NCBI GenBank assembly: GCA_021793595.1
Contig: JAJYSL010000078.1
Location: forward strand, 1 to 18,230
Reading direction: 5' to 3'
Length of the DNA: 18,230 nucleotides
From: Acidobacteriota bacterium
GTDB taxonomy: Bacteria; Acidobacteriota; Terriglobia; Terriglobales; Acidobacteriaceae
Each line of letters starts with the position of its first letter. The first letter of the stretch is position 1. Under the pieces are notes generated by a model. It made no database searches. It saw only the letters and a program-made list of their open reading frames with translations, and had not been told where the DNA came from. This document shows positions 1 through 8,388 of this stretch, piece after piece. The translations under genes were made by a program, and so were the position numbers.

Positions 1-53
1 AATCAAAAAATTACGTGCCTGCCGGCGGTTCAAATTACCTAAACGCCCTTCGG

Positions 54-2108
54 CTATTCCCAGAAGATGCGTTTTGGCGCAGCCGCCTCTAGGTTCACCT
101 TGACGGGCGCAGCGATGGCGGCCAGGGTATTGATGTCGAAGTCGCGGTAGAGATCAATGCACATCATTTCCGGTGCCTGCACGAAATCCTTCGGGTGATC
201 GTACGCGGTCGCGAGGCTGGAGATGGACTCACGACTCTCGAGTGCGGAAAACAATTCCGGATGAATGGCGGCCGCGACCATGGCAATGAGCTGCGCGCGC
301 GGACCGGTAGTGACGATGCGAACCGCGGGTGTTGGCTTCTCCGGCAGATGGAAATTATTCGGAGTCGGGGAACCATGGTCGAGGTCTTGACCCAGCCAAT
401 GCACCACCGCGTTCACCTGCGCGGCTTCCATTCCTAACGGGCGTTCGCCGAGCGCGGTGAGCAGTTGGCCAAAGACGATCGTCCCCGATTGATCCTCGGC
501 ATTGAGTTTGCCTTCGCCAAAGAACAGCGGGTTGAGGACCAGCACGCGTTGCCCGCGATCGACGTCGTCGGCCACATCCACCATGGTGGAAGGCATGCCG
601 GCATCAGCAATCAGGATGGTTGTCGGCGCAGTTTCCGGTGCGGTCACGGAGCGGAACAGGATGCCGGTAGCGCTGAGGCCGTTGCTGAACTCGAAGCGAT
701 AGGCGTGGCTCTCCACTCCTTTTTCGTGAGTGGTGCTGATGGGCCATGCATGCGTGAGAGTGACTGGCGTATAGCGCACCACGTGCTTTAACTCATTGCG
801 CTGAGACGATGCCCACACTGCGCCGGGCTGCGCCGGAACTTCGTGATGGATGGATTTCGCGAGCGATTGCGCAAGCGACAGGATGGTGAGGTTGTCTTTC
901 GGAACGGGAACAGCCAGGTCTTCGGCGCTTTGGATTTCCGTATCGGTGTTCGGAAACTCATCCGGCGATGCGTCGATGTGAAACACGGAGTCGAAAAATC
1001 TGTAGGAGGCTTCGCGATTATCCAAACCGTAATTGTGAGTGCCTGGATCCAGGTTCAGATGCCATTGGAGATTGTCGGGCTTCCCGTACAGATTGAAGAA
1101 CGGCTTGATGTCGTAATAGACGCCCTGCTTCAAAATGCCGGCGCGGAAACAGCAGTCGTCCATGGAGTTGTAGATCAACAGCGTCGGTCGGGGTGCGCGG
1201 ACTGCCATGAGCTGGGCGTAATCGACACCCTGGCGAAAATCGCTGGGGTTCTGCTCAGCATCGTTACCGGAATATTCTGGATGCTCGATCGACGTTGTGA
1301 GAGAACTGAATCCAGCGACGGGTACGGCTGGGCCGATGCGCGTGTCGAGTGAGCTGAGCATGATCGATTGCCAGCCGCCCCCGGAAACACCGGTGACGCC
1401 GATGCGAGTGCGATCGACATTGGGGTTGTCGTAGAGGTAGTCGAGGCCGCGTCGCATTTCAAGGTAGAACAACCCCGCTCCGTCATAACCGGCAAGATCG
1501 AGCAGGCGCGCGTTGTCGTGCGCATTTCCCGGTTGATCCAGATCGCCATAATCGAACCACTCCAGGTCGAGCGCGAGGATTCCGCGGCGAGCGTAGTTAA
1601 TGCAGCGTGCCTGTTTGTGACCGACAGCTTTGCCGCCGGGGCCGTGGCCGTTCACGTTTAAGATCGCAGGGATCCTGCCGGAGATTTTGTCGGGTTCATA
1701 CAGCAACGCGGTGGAAAACATGCCGGGAACGACCTGGTAGCGCATCTTCACGATGCGATAGCCATCGCGTACGATGACGCCGACTTGCTCAAAGTTTGGA
1801 GCTGCGTTGATCCAGGCCTGAGGCCATCCATGATAGAGCACCGAGAGCTCATGGGCGCGAATGCGCGCGGCTTCCTGATCCCATTGCTTCGCCGTCGCAG
1901 GCAACTGCAGCGGAGGCACGCGCTGCAGCATGAAGTGTTGCAATTCATTCGCAACCACGGATGGCGAGTGAAGATGCTGTGCCAGAAGCGGATTGATCAG
2001 GTTGCTGTTGGCCTGTGCAGGCGCGACGGCACACGCAGACGTTGCAACAAAGGCAGCGAGACAAAAGCGAACGAGCGAAACGTTTAACCTTCGGAGCGCG
2101 GATTTCAT
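54..2108 (-). CDS. Secreted two-domain alpha/beta hydrolase (acetyl-xylan esterase-like)
   Basis: A 684-residue protein with an N-terminal signal sequence (basic start, hydrophobic residues about 13-30, likely cut near AQA), so it should act outside the cytoplasm. Residues about 105-380 form an alpha/beta hydrolase domain. A nucleophile elbow GVSGGG puts the serine at 242, a strand with YNSMDD gives the acid at 317 or 318, and DPGTHNYG gives His358. This order and the preceding large cap-like region fit acetyl-xylan esterase/dienelactone-hydrolase-type enzymes that cleave esters on carbohydrates or small molecules; the substrate cannot be read from sequence. Residues about 450-684 look like a second hydrolase-type fold in which the elbow position reads GPRAQ and lacks serine. 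The gene lies 9 bases behind the phosphatase gene on the same strand, so the two are probably cotranscribed. Upstream of the ATG there is a modest AGTAGGG ribosome binding site. Family is fairly sure; function is not. Confidence 0.85.
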   Translation of the reverse strand: MKSALRRLNVSLVRFCLAAFVATSACAVAPAQANSNLINPLLAQHLHSPSVVANELQHFMLQRVPPLQLPATAKQWDQEAARIRAHELSVLYHGWPQAWINAAPNFEQVGVIVRDGYRIVKMRYQVVPGMFSTALLYEPDKISGRIPAILNVNGHGPGGKAVGHKQARCINYARRGILALDLEWFDYGDLDQPGNAHDNARLLDLAGYDGAGLFYLEMRRGLDYLYDNPNVDRTRIGVTGVSGGGWQSIMLSSLDTRIGPAVPVAGFSSLTTSIEHPEYSGNDAEQNPSDFRQGVDYAQLMAVRAPRPTLLIYNSMDDCCFRAGILKQGVYYDIKPFFNLYGKPDNLQWHLNLDPGTHNYGLDNREASYRFFDSVFHIDASPDEFPNTDTEIQSAEDLAVPVPKDNLTILSLAQSLAKSIHHEVPAQPGAVWASSQRNELKHVVRYTPVTLTHAWPISTTHEKGVESHAYRFEFSNGLSATGILFRSVTAPETAPTTILIADAGMPSTMVDVADDVDRGQRVLVLNPLFFGEGKLNAEDQSGTIVFGQLLTALGERPLGMEAAQVNAVVHWLGQDLDHGSPTPNNFHLPEKPTPAVRIVTTGPRAQLIAMVAAAIHPELFSALESRESISSLATAYDHPKDFVQAPEMMCIDLYRDFDINTLAAIAAPVKVNLEAAAPKRIFWE

Positions 2109-2117
2109 GTCCCTACT

Positions 2118-4769
2118 TTAAATAGATATTTCGTTTGGATGGAAATTTGCGGGGTTCGGGCTTTCTTGCAGCTTGAGCACCAGCAGCGTCATGTCGTCGA
2201 ACTGCGGGGCATTGCCTGTGAATCGGTCAGCCTCGGCAAACAGATGTTCCAGCACCTGCTGCGCGCATCCATCCGGCAAGGTTTCGGCGGCCGCCAGCAT
2301 CCGCGCTTCGCCCCATTCTTCTTCGTGCTCCGTCATGGCTTCGCTGATGCCGTCGGTGTAGGCCAGCAGCAGATCGCCAGGCTGGAGGACGCAGCGTTGC
2401 TCTTCATACTTCGCGAACGGCAGCAGGCCGATGACCGGCCCACCCGCTTCGAGACGCTCCACGCGGAAGCTGTCTCCGTTTCGGCGGATCAGAAACGGCG
2501 CGTTGTGACCGGCGTTGACGTAGATCAGCTCGCGCGTCTGCACGTTGTAGGTGGCAAAAAAGAAGGTTGCATAGCGATTGGTCGCGGAGGCTTCATAGAC
2601 CAGGCGATTCACTCTTTCCATCATGGCGGCCAGGTCGTGGGGAGCATCCAGAGTCATGCCGCGCAGCGAGGCGCGCAGGCTGGCCATGAGCAGCGCCGCT
2701 GAAATTCCTTTGCCGCTGACGTCGCCGATGGCCAGACCCATGCGGCCGTCATCGAGCAGGAAACAGTCGTAATAGTCGCCGCCAACACCTTGCTGCGGCC
2801 GGCAATGGCCGGCGAGACTGACGCCGTCGATGGCTGGAAATTCCTGCGGAAACAGGCGCTCCTGCACTTCGCGGGCGACCTCAATCTCGCGATGAATGCG
2901 CTCCCTTTGGGTGGCCTCGTTGGCCAGAGAGCGCGCCAGGTCACCGATCTCCAGCGCCAGTCCGGTCTGGGTCGCGACCGATTCCAGCAATCGCAGGTCG
3001 GTGGGCGTGTACGGTTCCTCGGAGCGCTTCGGTCCGAGCGTCATTAAGCCCATTAACTGGCTACGTCCTGGCAATGGCAATAACAACTCGGTCGACATGG
3101 AATCGAGCATTTCTCGCTCTGAACTGCTGGCGAGCAGCAGCCAGCCGTCAGGATTTTCGCGATACAGTTGCACCGGCGTGTTGATGCGCACCAGGTTGCG
3201 CACAGTGGTCGAGTTCATGGGCAGTTGTACCGATTCGCTGTCTGGAAAGCTATCCATCGCGATTCCAATCGCCTGCTGCAGTTGAAAAGATTTACCGCCG
3301 CGCAACAGAACGGCAATCTTGTCGATGTGCAGTGTTTCCGCCAGGCTCTGCAACACCATTTCCAACATGGGGCCGCTCTCGTTGTATTTGCGGACGCGGT
3401 GGGAAAGCTCGGCAAGCAGCTGCTCGGAGTTGTAGGCTTCGCGAAAGAATTTTCGATCGAGCCATGAGGATAGGTTCTTGGTGAATCGCGAACGCAGGAG
3501 CAGGAGGAGGCCCGCCAGCACCGCAATCTCGACGACGGAGCGGAGGGTGAGCGAGGGTTCCCGCAGGGCCGTGATGAGCAAGAGGATAAGGCCGGTGATT
3601 ACGCCGGTGCGGACCACGGTCAGGGTGGCGCGGGCCAGGGCATATTTCGTGCCCATGCGCAGCAGGATGCGAACATCCATCGCCCGCTGTACCACGATGA
3701 CATACGCGAGCGTGAATGGAAATATCAGAAATAGCACCGTGCCAATGCCGCCGATCCACTGGCCTTGCACGTTGACGTGGAACAAGGGCAGGATCACGAA
3801 AAAGACCAGCAGCGATCCGAGTCCGATGGCAGAGCCCACGCTCAATGCTCGTAGCCTCCTGCGGGCGTCCGCTGTGGAGGCCGAATGGGATTTCTCTCCA
3901 AGAGCGTAGCAGTACAGTGTGATACACACGAAGGCGAAACCGGAGATGATGCGGCCAATCCAGAGGTTGGCGACCGTGTCGATCCGGCTCCAGGAAGAAA
4001 AATATTCTTCTCCGATCGAGATGAGGCCCGCCACGACAACCGCGACCAGGATGGGTGAGATCAACACACATTTCAACCATGGCAATTTACGATCCAGGCG
4101 CCAGCGCTCCGGGAAGTAAAGGCCAAAGAGCAGCAGCGCAATCGGCGTCATCAGTTGCTGCGTTTGCAGCCATACGGAAGACCAGAAGTCCCAGTATCCA
4201 GGCCACCAATGCACGCTGAGACTAAAGACCGTTTCGGGAAAGGTAAGAATAATCAGGATCAGCCACGCGTTGAAATCGCGCGGCCTGGCCGCCACTACCC
4301 AATAGCCGATTATCAGGCAGATAAGCGGCGGCAAGCCATAAAGAAGCAGCAACCCGCCCCATTCGCGGAACCTCGGCCTGCTGTCGGAGCTGCGGCCAGT
4401 CAACGGAACTGTCGCAATCCTGATCTCGCCATTTGGCCGGCGCACGGTGACCAGAAGTTTGTCTCCGGGGCGAAGGCGGTCGCGAATCTGCGTCAGCCAT
4501 GATGCGTACCCCATGTACGGCGCGCCGTCGATTTTCTCCAATACGTCGCCGACGGCCAATCCGGCGCGCTTGGCCTCTGGACGCACCGAAGTGATGCGCA
4601 CCGAGTCAGGGTCGAGTTGGAACGGCGCATTGGCCCGGTGATGCAGGTCGAAATAATTGTCGATAAAACCGGCGATGTTGCCAAGGTAATACGCCATGCT
4701 GACCGCGATGTAGAGGGCTAGCAGAACATACAGCGCGTAGGAGCTTTTCGATCGCGTCGGTCTGGGCAT
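2118..4769 (-). CDS. PDZ / membrane / GAF / SpoIIE (PP2C-type) serine phosphatase
   Basis: An 883-residue membrane-anchored regulator if started at the ATG before PRPTRSKSS. Order of parts: an N-terminal membrane helix (about 10-30), a PDZ domain (about 50-125, with RAGLAVGDVLEKIDG), about seven or eight hydrophobic segments (about 138-425), a GAF-like sensor (about 455-610), a coiled helix (about 612-640), and a C-terminal SpoIIE/RsbU phosphatase domain. The phosphatase metal-site motifs are intact: GGDYYD (663-668), GDVSGKG (682-688), TDGISEA (805-811) and FDDMTLLVLK (857-866). Such enzymes dephosphorylate anti-sigma-factor antagonists or similar STAS proteins in response to a signal; no partner gene is in this window. 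The frame stays open upstream to 5009, but the residues before the chosen ATG do not resemble protein and overlap the divergent acyltransferase gene. No clear ribosome binding site precedes this ATG, so the start is uncertain. Confidence 0.9.
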   Translation of the reverse strand: MPRPTRSKSSYALYVLLALYIAVSMAYYLGNIAGFIDNYFDLHHRANAPFQLDPDSVRITSVRPEAKRAGLAVGDVLEKIDGAPYMGYASWLTQIRDRLRPGDKLLVTVRRPNGEIRIATVPLTGRSSDSRPRFREWGGLLLLYGLPPLICLIIGYWVVAARPRDFNAWLILIILTFPETVFSLSVHWWPGYWDFWSSVWLQTQQLMTPIALLLFGLYFPERWRLDRKLPWLKCVLISPILVAVVVAGLISIGEEYFSSWSRIDTVANLWIGRIISGFAFVCITLYCYALGEKSHSASTADARRRLRALSVGSAIGLGSLLVFFVILPLFHVNVQGQWIGGIGTVLFLIFPFTLAYVIVVQRAMDVRILLRMGTKYALARATLTVVRTGVITGLILLLITALREPSLTLRSVVEIAVLAGLLLLLRSRFTKNLSSWLDRKFFREAYNSEQLLAELSHRVRKYNESGPMLEMVLQSLAETLHIDKIAVLLRGGKSFQLQQAIGIAMDSFPDSESVQLPMNSTTVRNLVRINTPVQLYRENPDGWLLLASSSEREMLDSMSTELLLPLPGRSQLMGLMTLGPKRSEEPYTPTDLRLLESVATQTGLALEIGDLARSLANEATQRERIHREIEVAREVQERLFPQEFPAIDGVSLAGHCRPQQGVGGDYYDCFLLDDGRMGLAIGDVSGKGISAALLMASLRASLRGMTLDAPHDLAAMMERVNRLVYEASATNRYATFFFATYNVQTRELIYVNAGHNAPFLIRRNGDSFRVERLEAGGPVIGLLPFAKYEEQRCVLQPGDLLLAYTDGISEAMTEHEEEWGEARMLAAAETLPDGCAQQVLEHLFAEADRFTGNAPQFDDMTLLVLKLQESPNPANFHPNEISI

Positions 4770-4781
4770 CGAGGTCAGGAG

Positions 4782-4880
4782 ACTATAGTATCGGAAATCC
4801 CGGAATTCCCGGTTATTGTTGTGTACGCAGTTCGGCTTCGTCCGGTTCGCGGAAATATATCGCAGGCGGCACCTTATACT
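4782..4880. promoter_or_regulatory. Divergent intergenic region with two -10-like hexamers
   Basis: The gap between the minus-strand phosphatase gene and the plus-strand acyltransferase gene must hold both promoters. On the plus strand TATACT (4875-4880) is one base from the consensus -10 and would start transcription about 18 bases ahead of the GTG at 4905; no good -35 is seen. On the minus strand TATAGT (4787-4782) lies so close to the ATG at 4769 that the message would be almost leaderless. A short direct repeat TCCCGG occurs at 4798-4803 and 4807-4812. This is inference from hexamers only. Confidence 0.3.
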
Positions 4881-4904
4881 GCGAAAGATTGGAGTCTGTT
4901 CCGC

Positions 4905-6128
4905 GTGACCAAGAACCCGGCAGTCGAAGTGGCAGGTCCCGCCCGCAGCCATGTGCCTGCGTTGGATGGGGTGCGCGGGCTGGCCATTCTGCTGGTGCTG
5001 GTGTCGCACCTGATGCTTTTTAACGATCGCACGGGCAGTCGCTTTGGCGATTCTTTGTCAGCGCTACGTGGTCTGGGATGGGTGGGCGTCGATTTATTTT
5101 TCGTACTTTCCGGCTTTCTGATTACCGGCATTTTGTTCGACACGCTGCATGACCCGCATTATTTCCGCAGCTTTTACATGCGACGATTTCTGCGTATTTT
5201 TCCGCTGTATTACGGGTTTCTTTTTTTTCTGATGATTCTGGGCCATTGGGGGTCCGGAACGCATTTTGAGTGGAACGGTCGGCAGTATGTGTTGCTGACC
5301 TATCTGCAGAACGCCGGCATCTGGTTCCCGGTCACGGATTTTCATCCGGGCATTTGGGCCGATCTGGACCACTTTTGGTCGCTGGCGGTGGAGGAGCAGT
5401 TTTACCTTTTCTGGCCGCTGTTTGTGTTTCTGGTGCGGGGGCGCCGACAGTTGATAGCGCTGGCGCTGGCGCTGTCAGGAATCGCGTTGTTGCTTCGAAT
5501 CGCGCTATATCTGCATGGCAGCTCCCCACTGCTGATTTTTATGCTGACTCCTTGTCGCATGGACACGCTGTTGCTAGGGGGCTTGGTGGCACTGGTCGTG
5601 CGTGGGGACAGCAATTGGATTCCGCGTCGATGGATGGCGCCCATGGCCCTGGTGGCGGCAGTTGTGATTGCCGCGTACACGCTGTGGCATCTGGGCGACG
5701 ATATGCGCGATTTTTTCTTCGGCGCTACCTTTGGGTATTCCGTGATCGCGCTGGGATGTGTTTCCGTCCTGATCGCTTCGTTGGAACCGGAGTCGGTTGC
5801 GCATCGCATTTTCCGCTGGTCGTGGCTCCGTAGCCTGGGGAAATACAGTTATGGCATCTATGTGCTGCATATTTTTGTATCGCATGCGGTCGCGACATGG
5901 ACCGATCGACTGCTGGGTACCAGCCTGCGTATCTGGTTGACGCCATACCTACATTCCCGCCCACTGGCGGTACTGATAGAGTTTTGCGTCAACGCGACGG
6001 CCGTTTTTCTGGCCGCTTTCCTGAGCTATCACCTGTATGAAGTCCATTTTCTGCGGCTGAAACGGCATTTTGACTACAGGAAAACGCACGCGCAAACGCC
6101 AGCTGCGAAACAGTTGGCATCTGACTGA
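4905..6128 (+). CDS. Membrane acyltransferase, family 3
   Basis: About 407 residues with around ten hydrophobic segments, typical of integral-membrane acyltransferases (Acyl_transf_3, OatA/NodX-like) that move acetyl or other acyl groups onto sugars, lipids or peptidoglycan. Family marks are visible: VPALDGVRGLAILLVLVSH near the start with the presumed catalytic His35, GVDLFFVLSGFLITGIL (about 61-77), RRFLRIFPLYY (about 93-103) and WSLAVEEQFYLFWPLF. I chose GTG at 4905 because GGAG lies ten bases upstream and the protein then begins just ahead of the conserved region. An upstream in-frame GTG at 4821 would add 28 residues that look unlike the family. The gene is divergent from the phosphatase and is followed 123 bases later by the DXS-like gene. 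The acceptor molecule is not predictable; a polysaccharide or lipid glycan is the usual case. Confidence 0.88.
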   Translation: MTKNPAVEVAGPARSHVPALDGVRGLAILLVLVSHLMLFNDRTGSRFGDSLSALRGLGWVGVDLFFVLSGFLITGILFDTLHDPHYFRSFYMRRFLRIFPLYYGFLFFLMILGHWGSGTHFEWNGRQYVLLTYLQNAGIWFPVTDFHPGIWADLDHFWSLAVEEQFYLFWPLFVFLVRGRRQLIALALALSGIALLLRIALYLHGSSPLLIFMLTPCRMDTLLLGGLVALVVRGDSNWIPRRWMAPMALVAAVVIAAYTLWHLGDDMRDFFFGATFGYSVIALGCVSVLIASLEPESVAHRIFRWSWLRSLGKYSYGIYVLHIFVSHAVATWTDRLLGTSLRIWLTPYLHSRPLAVLIEFCVNATAVFLAAFLSYHLYEVHFLRLKRHFDYRKTHAQTPAAKQLASD

Positions 6129-6164
6129 GCAGCGTATGCGACATAGCTGCGCAAGTTTCTCAGC

Positions 6165-6223
6165 TATACTCTGGTATGGGTATGGGCGTCCGGCGACTAC
6201 AGTCGCACCTTCGACCGTAGTCG
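6165..6223 (+). promoter_or_regulatory. -10-like hexamer and strong leader hairpin ahead of the DXS-like gene
   Basis: TATACT at 6165-6170 is a near-consensus -10, without a good -35. Downstream lies an inverted repeat at 6194-6223: arms CGACTACAGTCG and CGACCGTAGTCG pair over 11 of 12 positions (one A/C mismatch) around the six-base loop CACCTT. No run of T follows, so it is not a standard terminator of the acyltransferase gene. It would sit in the 5' leader of the DXS-like message, ending 28 bases before the ATG. Its role is unknown; protein binding, message stability or termination control are options. Confidence 0.5.
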
Positions 6224-6251
6224 AAGAAGTCAGGATGGCTCCTAACAATAC

Positions 6252-8144
6252 ATGAGCAACATTCTCGATACGATTCAGTCTCCCGCGGACGTAAAAATAC
6301 TCACCTTGCCGCAACTGGAGCAGTTGGCGCAGGAGATTCGCGAGCGCATGATTACGGTGCTGGCGAAGACTGGCGGCCATCTCGGTCCGAATCTGGGAGT
6401 GGTGGAACTGACGCTGGCCCTGCATGTGGTTTTTGACACGCCCAGGGACCATTTAGTTTTCGATGTCAGCCACCAGGCATACATTCACAAACTGCTGACC
6501 GGGCGGCGAGAACGGTTTGAATCCATGCGGCAGCCCGCGGGGTTGAATGGTTTTATGCTGCGCACGGAAAGCGAGCATGACGTCTACGGGGCGGGTCATG
6601 CCGGCACGGCATTATCCGCGGCGCTGGGCATGGCGGTGGCACGCGACCTGACTGGCGGCAAAGAGCACGTGATTGCGCTGGCTGGCGATGCTGCTTTTAC
6701 GAACGGTATTTCCTACGAGGCGCTGAACAACGTCGCCAGCCAGACCAAGCGGCTGATTATCGTGCTGAATGACAATGAGTGGTCGATCGATCGCAACGTT
6801 GGCGCCATTTCCTCATACCTGCATCGCATTGTTGCCAACGAACGCTACGTTTACCTGCATGAGCGGGCCGGCCGACTGATTGAAAAGTTTGGCGGCAAGA
6901 CGGTGGGTCACGTGGTTCGCCGAGCGGAAGAGGCTGCCAAGGGATTGCTGCTGCCGTCTCTGATCTTCGAAGAATTCGGCCTGACCTACTATGGCCCGAT
7001 CGATGGACACAATCTTGGCTTGCTGATTGAGACGTTCAAGTTCTTGAAGACGCAGAATCGGCCTGTGATTCTGCATGCGCTGACGCAGAAGGGGCGTGGA
7101 TTTCAGCCCGCACTCGACAAACAGAAGAAATTCCACGGTCTTGGACCCTACGATCCGGAAACCGGAGAGACCAAGGCGACGGGAACGAAGGCCTATGCCG
7201 AAGTGTTTGCCGAAACGATGGTGAAGCTGGCCGACCGCAACGACAAAGTGGTTGCAATTACGGCAGCCATGCCGAATGGAACCGCGCTTGACCTGTTTCG
7301 GCCACACCATCCGAAACGCTATTTCGATGTCGGCATCGCGGAAGAGCATGCGGTAATTTTTGCGGCGGGAATGGCGACACAAGGGCTGCATCCCTTCTGC
7401 GCAATCTACTCGACGTTTTTGCAGCGTGCCTACGATCCCATTATCCATGACGTGTGCCTGCAGAACTTGCCAGTGGTGTTCTGTATGGATCGCGCTGGGC
7501 TTTCCGGAGACGACGGTCCGACGCATCATGGGTTGTTCGACATCAGTTATTTGCGCGGCGTGCCAAACATCGTTGTGATGGCGCCCAAGGATGAAGACGA
7601 ATTGGCGGACATGCTTCAAACAGCACTGGAATATGACGGCCCGTCAGCGGTTCGCTATCCGCGCGGCCCCGGCCCCGGAACTGTCGTCAAGGAAGAGCCG
7701 GTTGCCCTGCCGATCGGCAAGGCGGAAGTGCTGCATGAAGGCAGCGAGATCGCCATTTGGGGACTTGGCGCAATGGTGCCGATGGCGTCGGAGTTTCACA
7801 GCCAGTTGGAGCGGGAAGGTTATTCCGCGGCGCTGGTCAACGCACGTTTCGCCAAGCCGCTCGATACCGAGTTGCTGGAAAAATATGCGCGCCGCGTGGG
7901 GTTGATTGTTACCTTTGAAGATCAGGTGCTGATGGGCGGATTTGGCAGCGCGGTGCTGGAACATCTCTCCAGCCAGAATCTACGCGTGCCAGTGGTGCGA
8001 ATCGGCTGGCCCGATGCCTTTATCGAACACGGCAAAGTTGATCAACTGCGAGAAAAATATGGCCTGTCGGTTGCTGCAGCTCTTGAAAAGTCACGGCTAT
8101 ACCTGAAGTCGCTGCCACGCAAGCGCTTCGCGGTCACCGGCTGA
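6252..8144 (+). CDS. dxs: 1-deoxy-D-xylulose-5-phosphate synthase (DXS-type enzyme)
   Basis: A 630-residue thiamine-diphosphate enzyme matching DXS in length and order of domains. DXS joins pyruvate and glyceraldehyde 3-phosphate to make DXP, the first step of the MEP isoprenoid route. Visible marks: GGHLGPNLGVVELT (41-54), DVSHQAYIHKLLTGRR (71-86), ESEHDVYGAGH, GDAAFTNG (145-152) with the downstream NDNEWSI (173-179) for Mg and thiamine diphosphate, GIAEEHA (361-367) with the cofactor glutamate, DRAGLSGDDGPTHHG (413-427) and a C-terminal transketolase domain (about 490-620). Two points differ from textbook DXS: DVSHQ instead of DVGHQ, and GDA instead of GDG in the cofactor motif; the metal-binding Asp and Asn are kept. 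It may be a DXS subgroup or a paralogue. Only a weak AGGA lies about 16 bases before the ATG. No other isoprenoid gene is nearby. Confidence 0.88.
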   Translation: MSNILDTIQSPADVKILTLPQLEQLAQEIRERMITVLAKTGGHLGPNLGVVELTLALHVVFDTPRDHLVFDVSHQAYIHKLLTGRRERFESMRQPAGLNGFMLRTESEHDVYGAGHAGTALSAALGMAVARDLTGGKEHVIALAGDAAFTNGISYEALNNVASQTKRLIIVLNDNEWSIDRNVGAISSYLHRIVANERYVYLHERAGRLIEKFGGKTVGHVVRRAEEAAKGLLLPSLIFEEFGLTYYGPIDGHNLGLLIETFKFLKTQNRPVILHALTQKGRGFQPALDKQKKFHGLGPYDPETGETKATGTKAYAEVFAETMVKLADRNDKVVAITAAMPNGTALDLFRPHHPKRYFDVGIAEEHAVIFAAGMATQGLHPFCAIYSTFLQRAYDPIIHDVCLQNLPVVFCMDRAGLSGDDGPTHHGLFDISYLRGVPNIVVMAPKDEDELADMLQTALEYDGPSAVRYPRGPGPGTVVKEEPVALPIGKAEVLHEGSEIAIWGLGAMVPMASEFHSQLEREGYSAALVNARFAKPLDTELLEKYARRVGLIVTFEDQVLMGGFGSAVLEHLSSQNLRVPVVRIGWPDAFIEHGKVDQLREKYGLSVAAALEKSRLYLKSLPRKRFAVTG

Positions 8145-8254
8145 ATCTTCGCTGGTCACGGTGAGGCTGGTGGATTTTCTTGCAATCCGTCGAACCCATA
8201 GATTTCCTGCCCCAGACGGTGCTGGATGGTGCTGTTTTTCCTCGCCGTCAATAG

Positions 8255-8278
8255 AACCAATCTTCAAAACCAATCTTC
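8255..8278 (+). repeat. Tandem 11-base direct repeat upstream of the DUF3617 promoter
   Basis: AACCAATCTTC occurs twice without mismatch, at 8255-8265 and 8268-8278, with a period of 13 bases. The pair ends 36 bases before the predicted -35 hexamer, where an activator site could lie. No regulator can be named. Confidence 0.5.
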
Positions 8279-8314
8279 GACCGGCTTGCCTGCGGGTACG
8301 CTTATCCATTTTGC

Positions 8315-8343
8315 TTTACAACCTCGGCTTTCCCGACGATACT
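8315..8343 (+). promoter_or_regulatory. Predicted sigma-70-type promoter of the DUF3617 gene
   Basis: TTTACA (8315-8320, five of six consensus bases) is followed after exactly 17 bases by GATACT (8338-8343, four of six). Transcription would start near 8350, leaving a leader of about 39 bases before the ATG at 8389. It lies in the 244-base gap after the DXS-like gene, where I see no coding potential. Confidence 0.5.
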
Positions 8344-8388
8344 GACTTCGCCCGGTTGAGCTAAGCCTTAACGGAGTTGGAGGTGCAT

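Noticed and set aside
1..53. Possible terminator downstream of the minus-strand esterase gene (GCC/GGC hairpin with an ATTTTTT run on the minus strand).
   Set aside because: The stem is only about three pairs, too weak to call.
4770..5009. An 80-residue N-terminal extension of the SpoIIE phosphatase frame.
   Set aside because: The added residues are not protein-like, precede the membrane helix expected at the N-terminus, and overlap the divergent acyltransferase gene.
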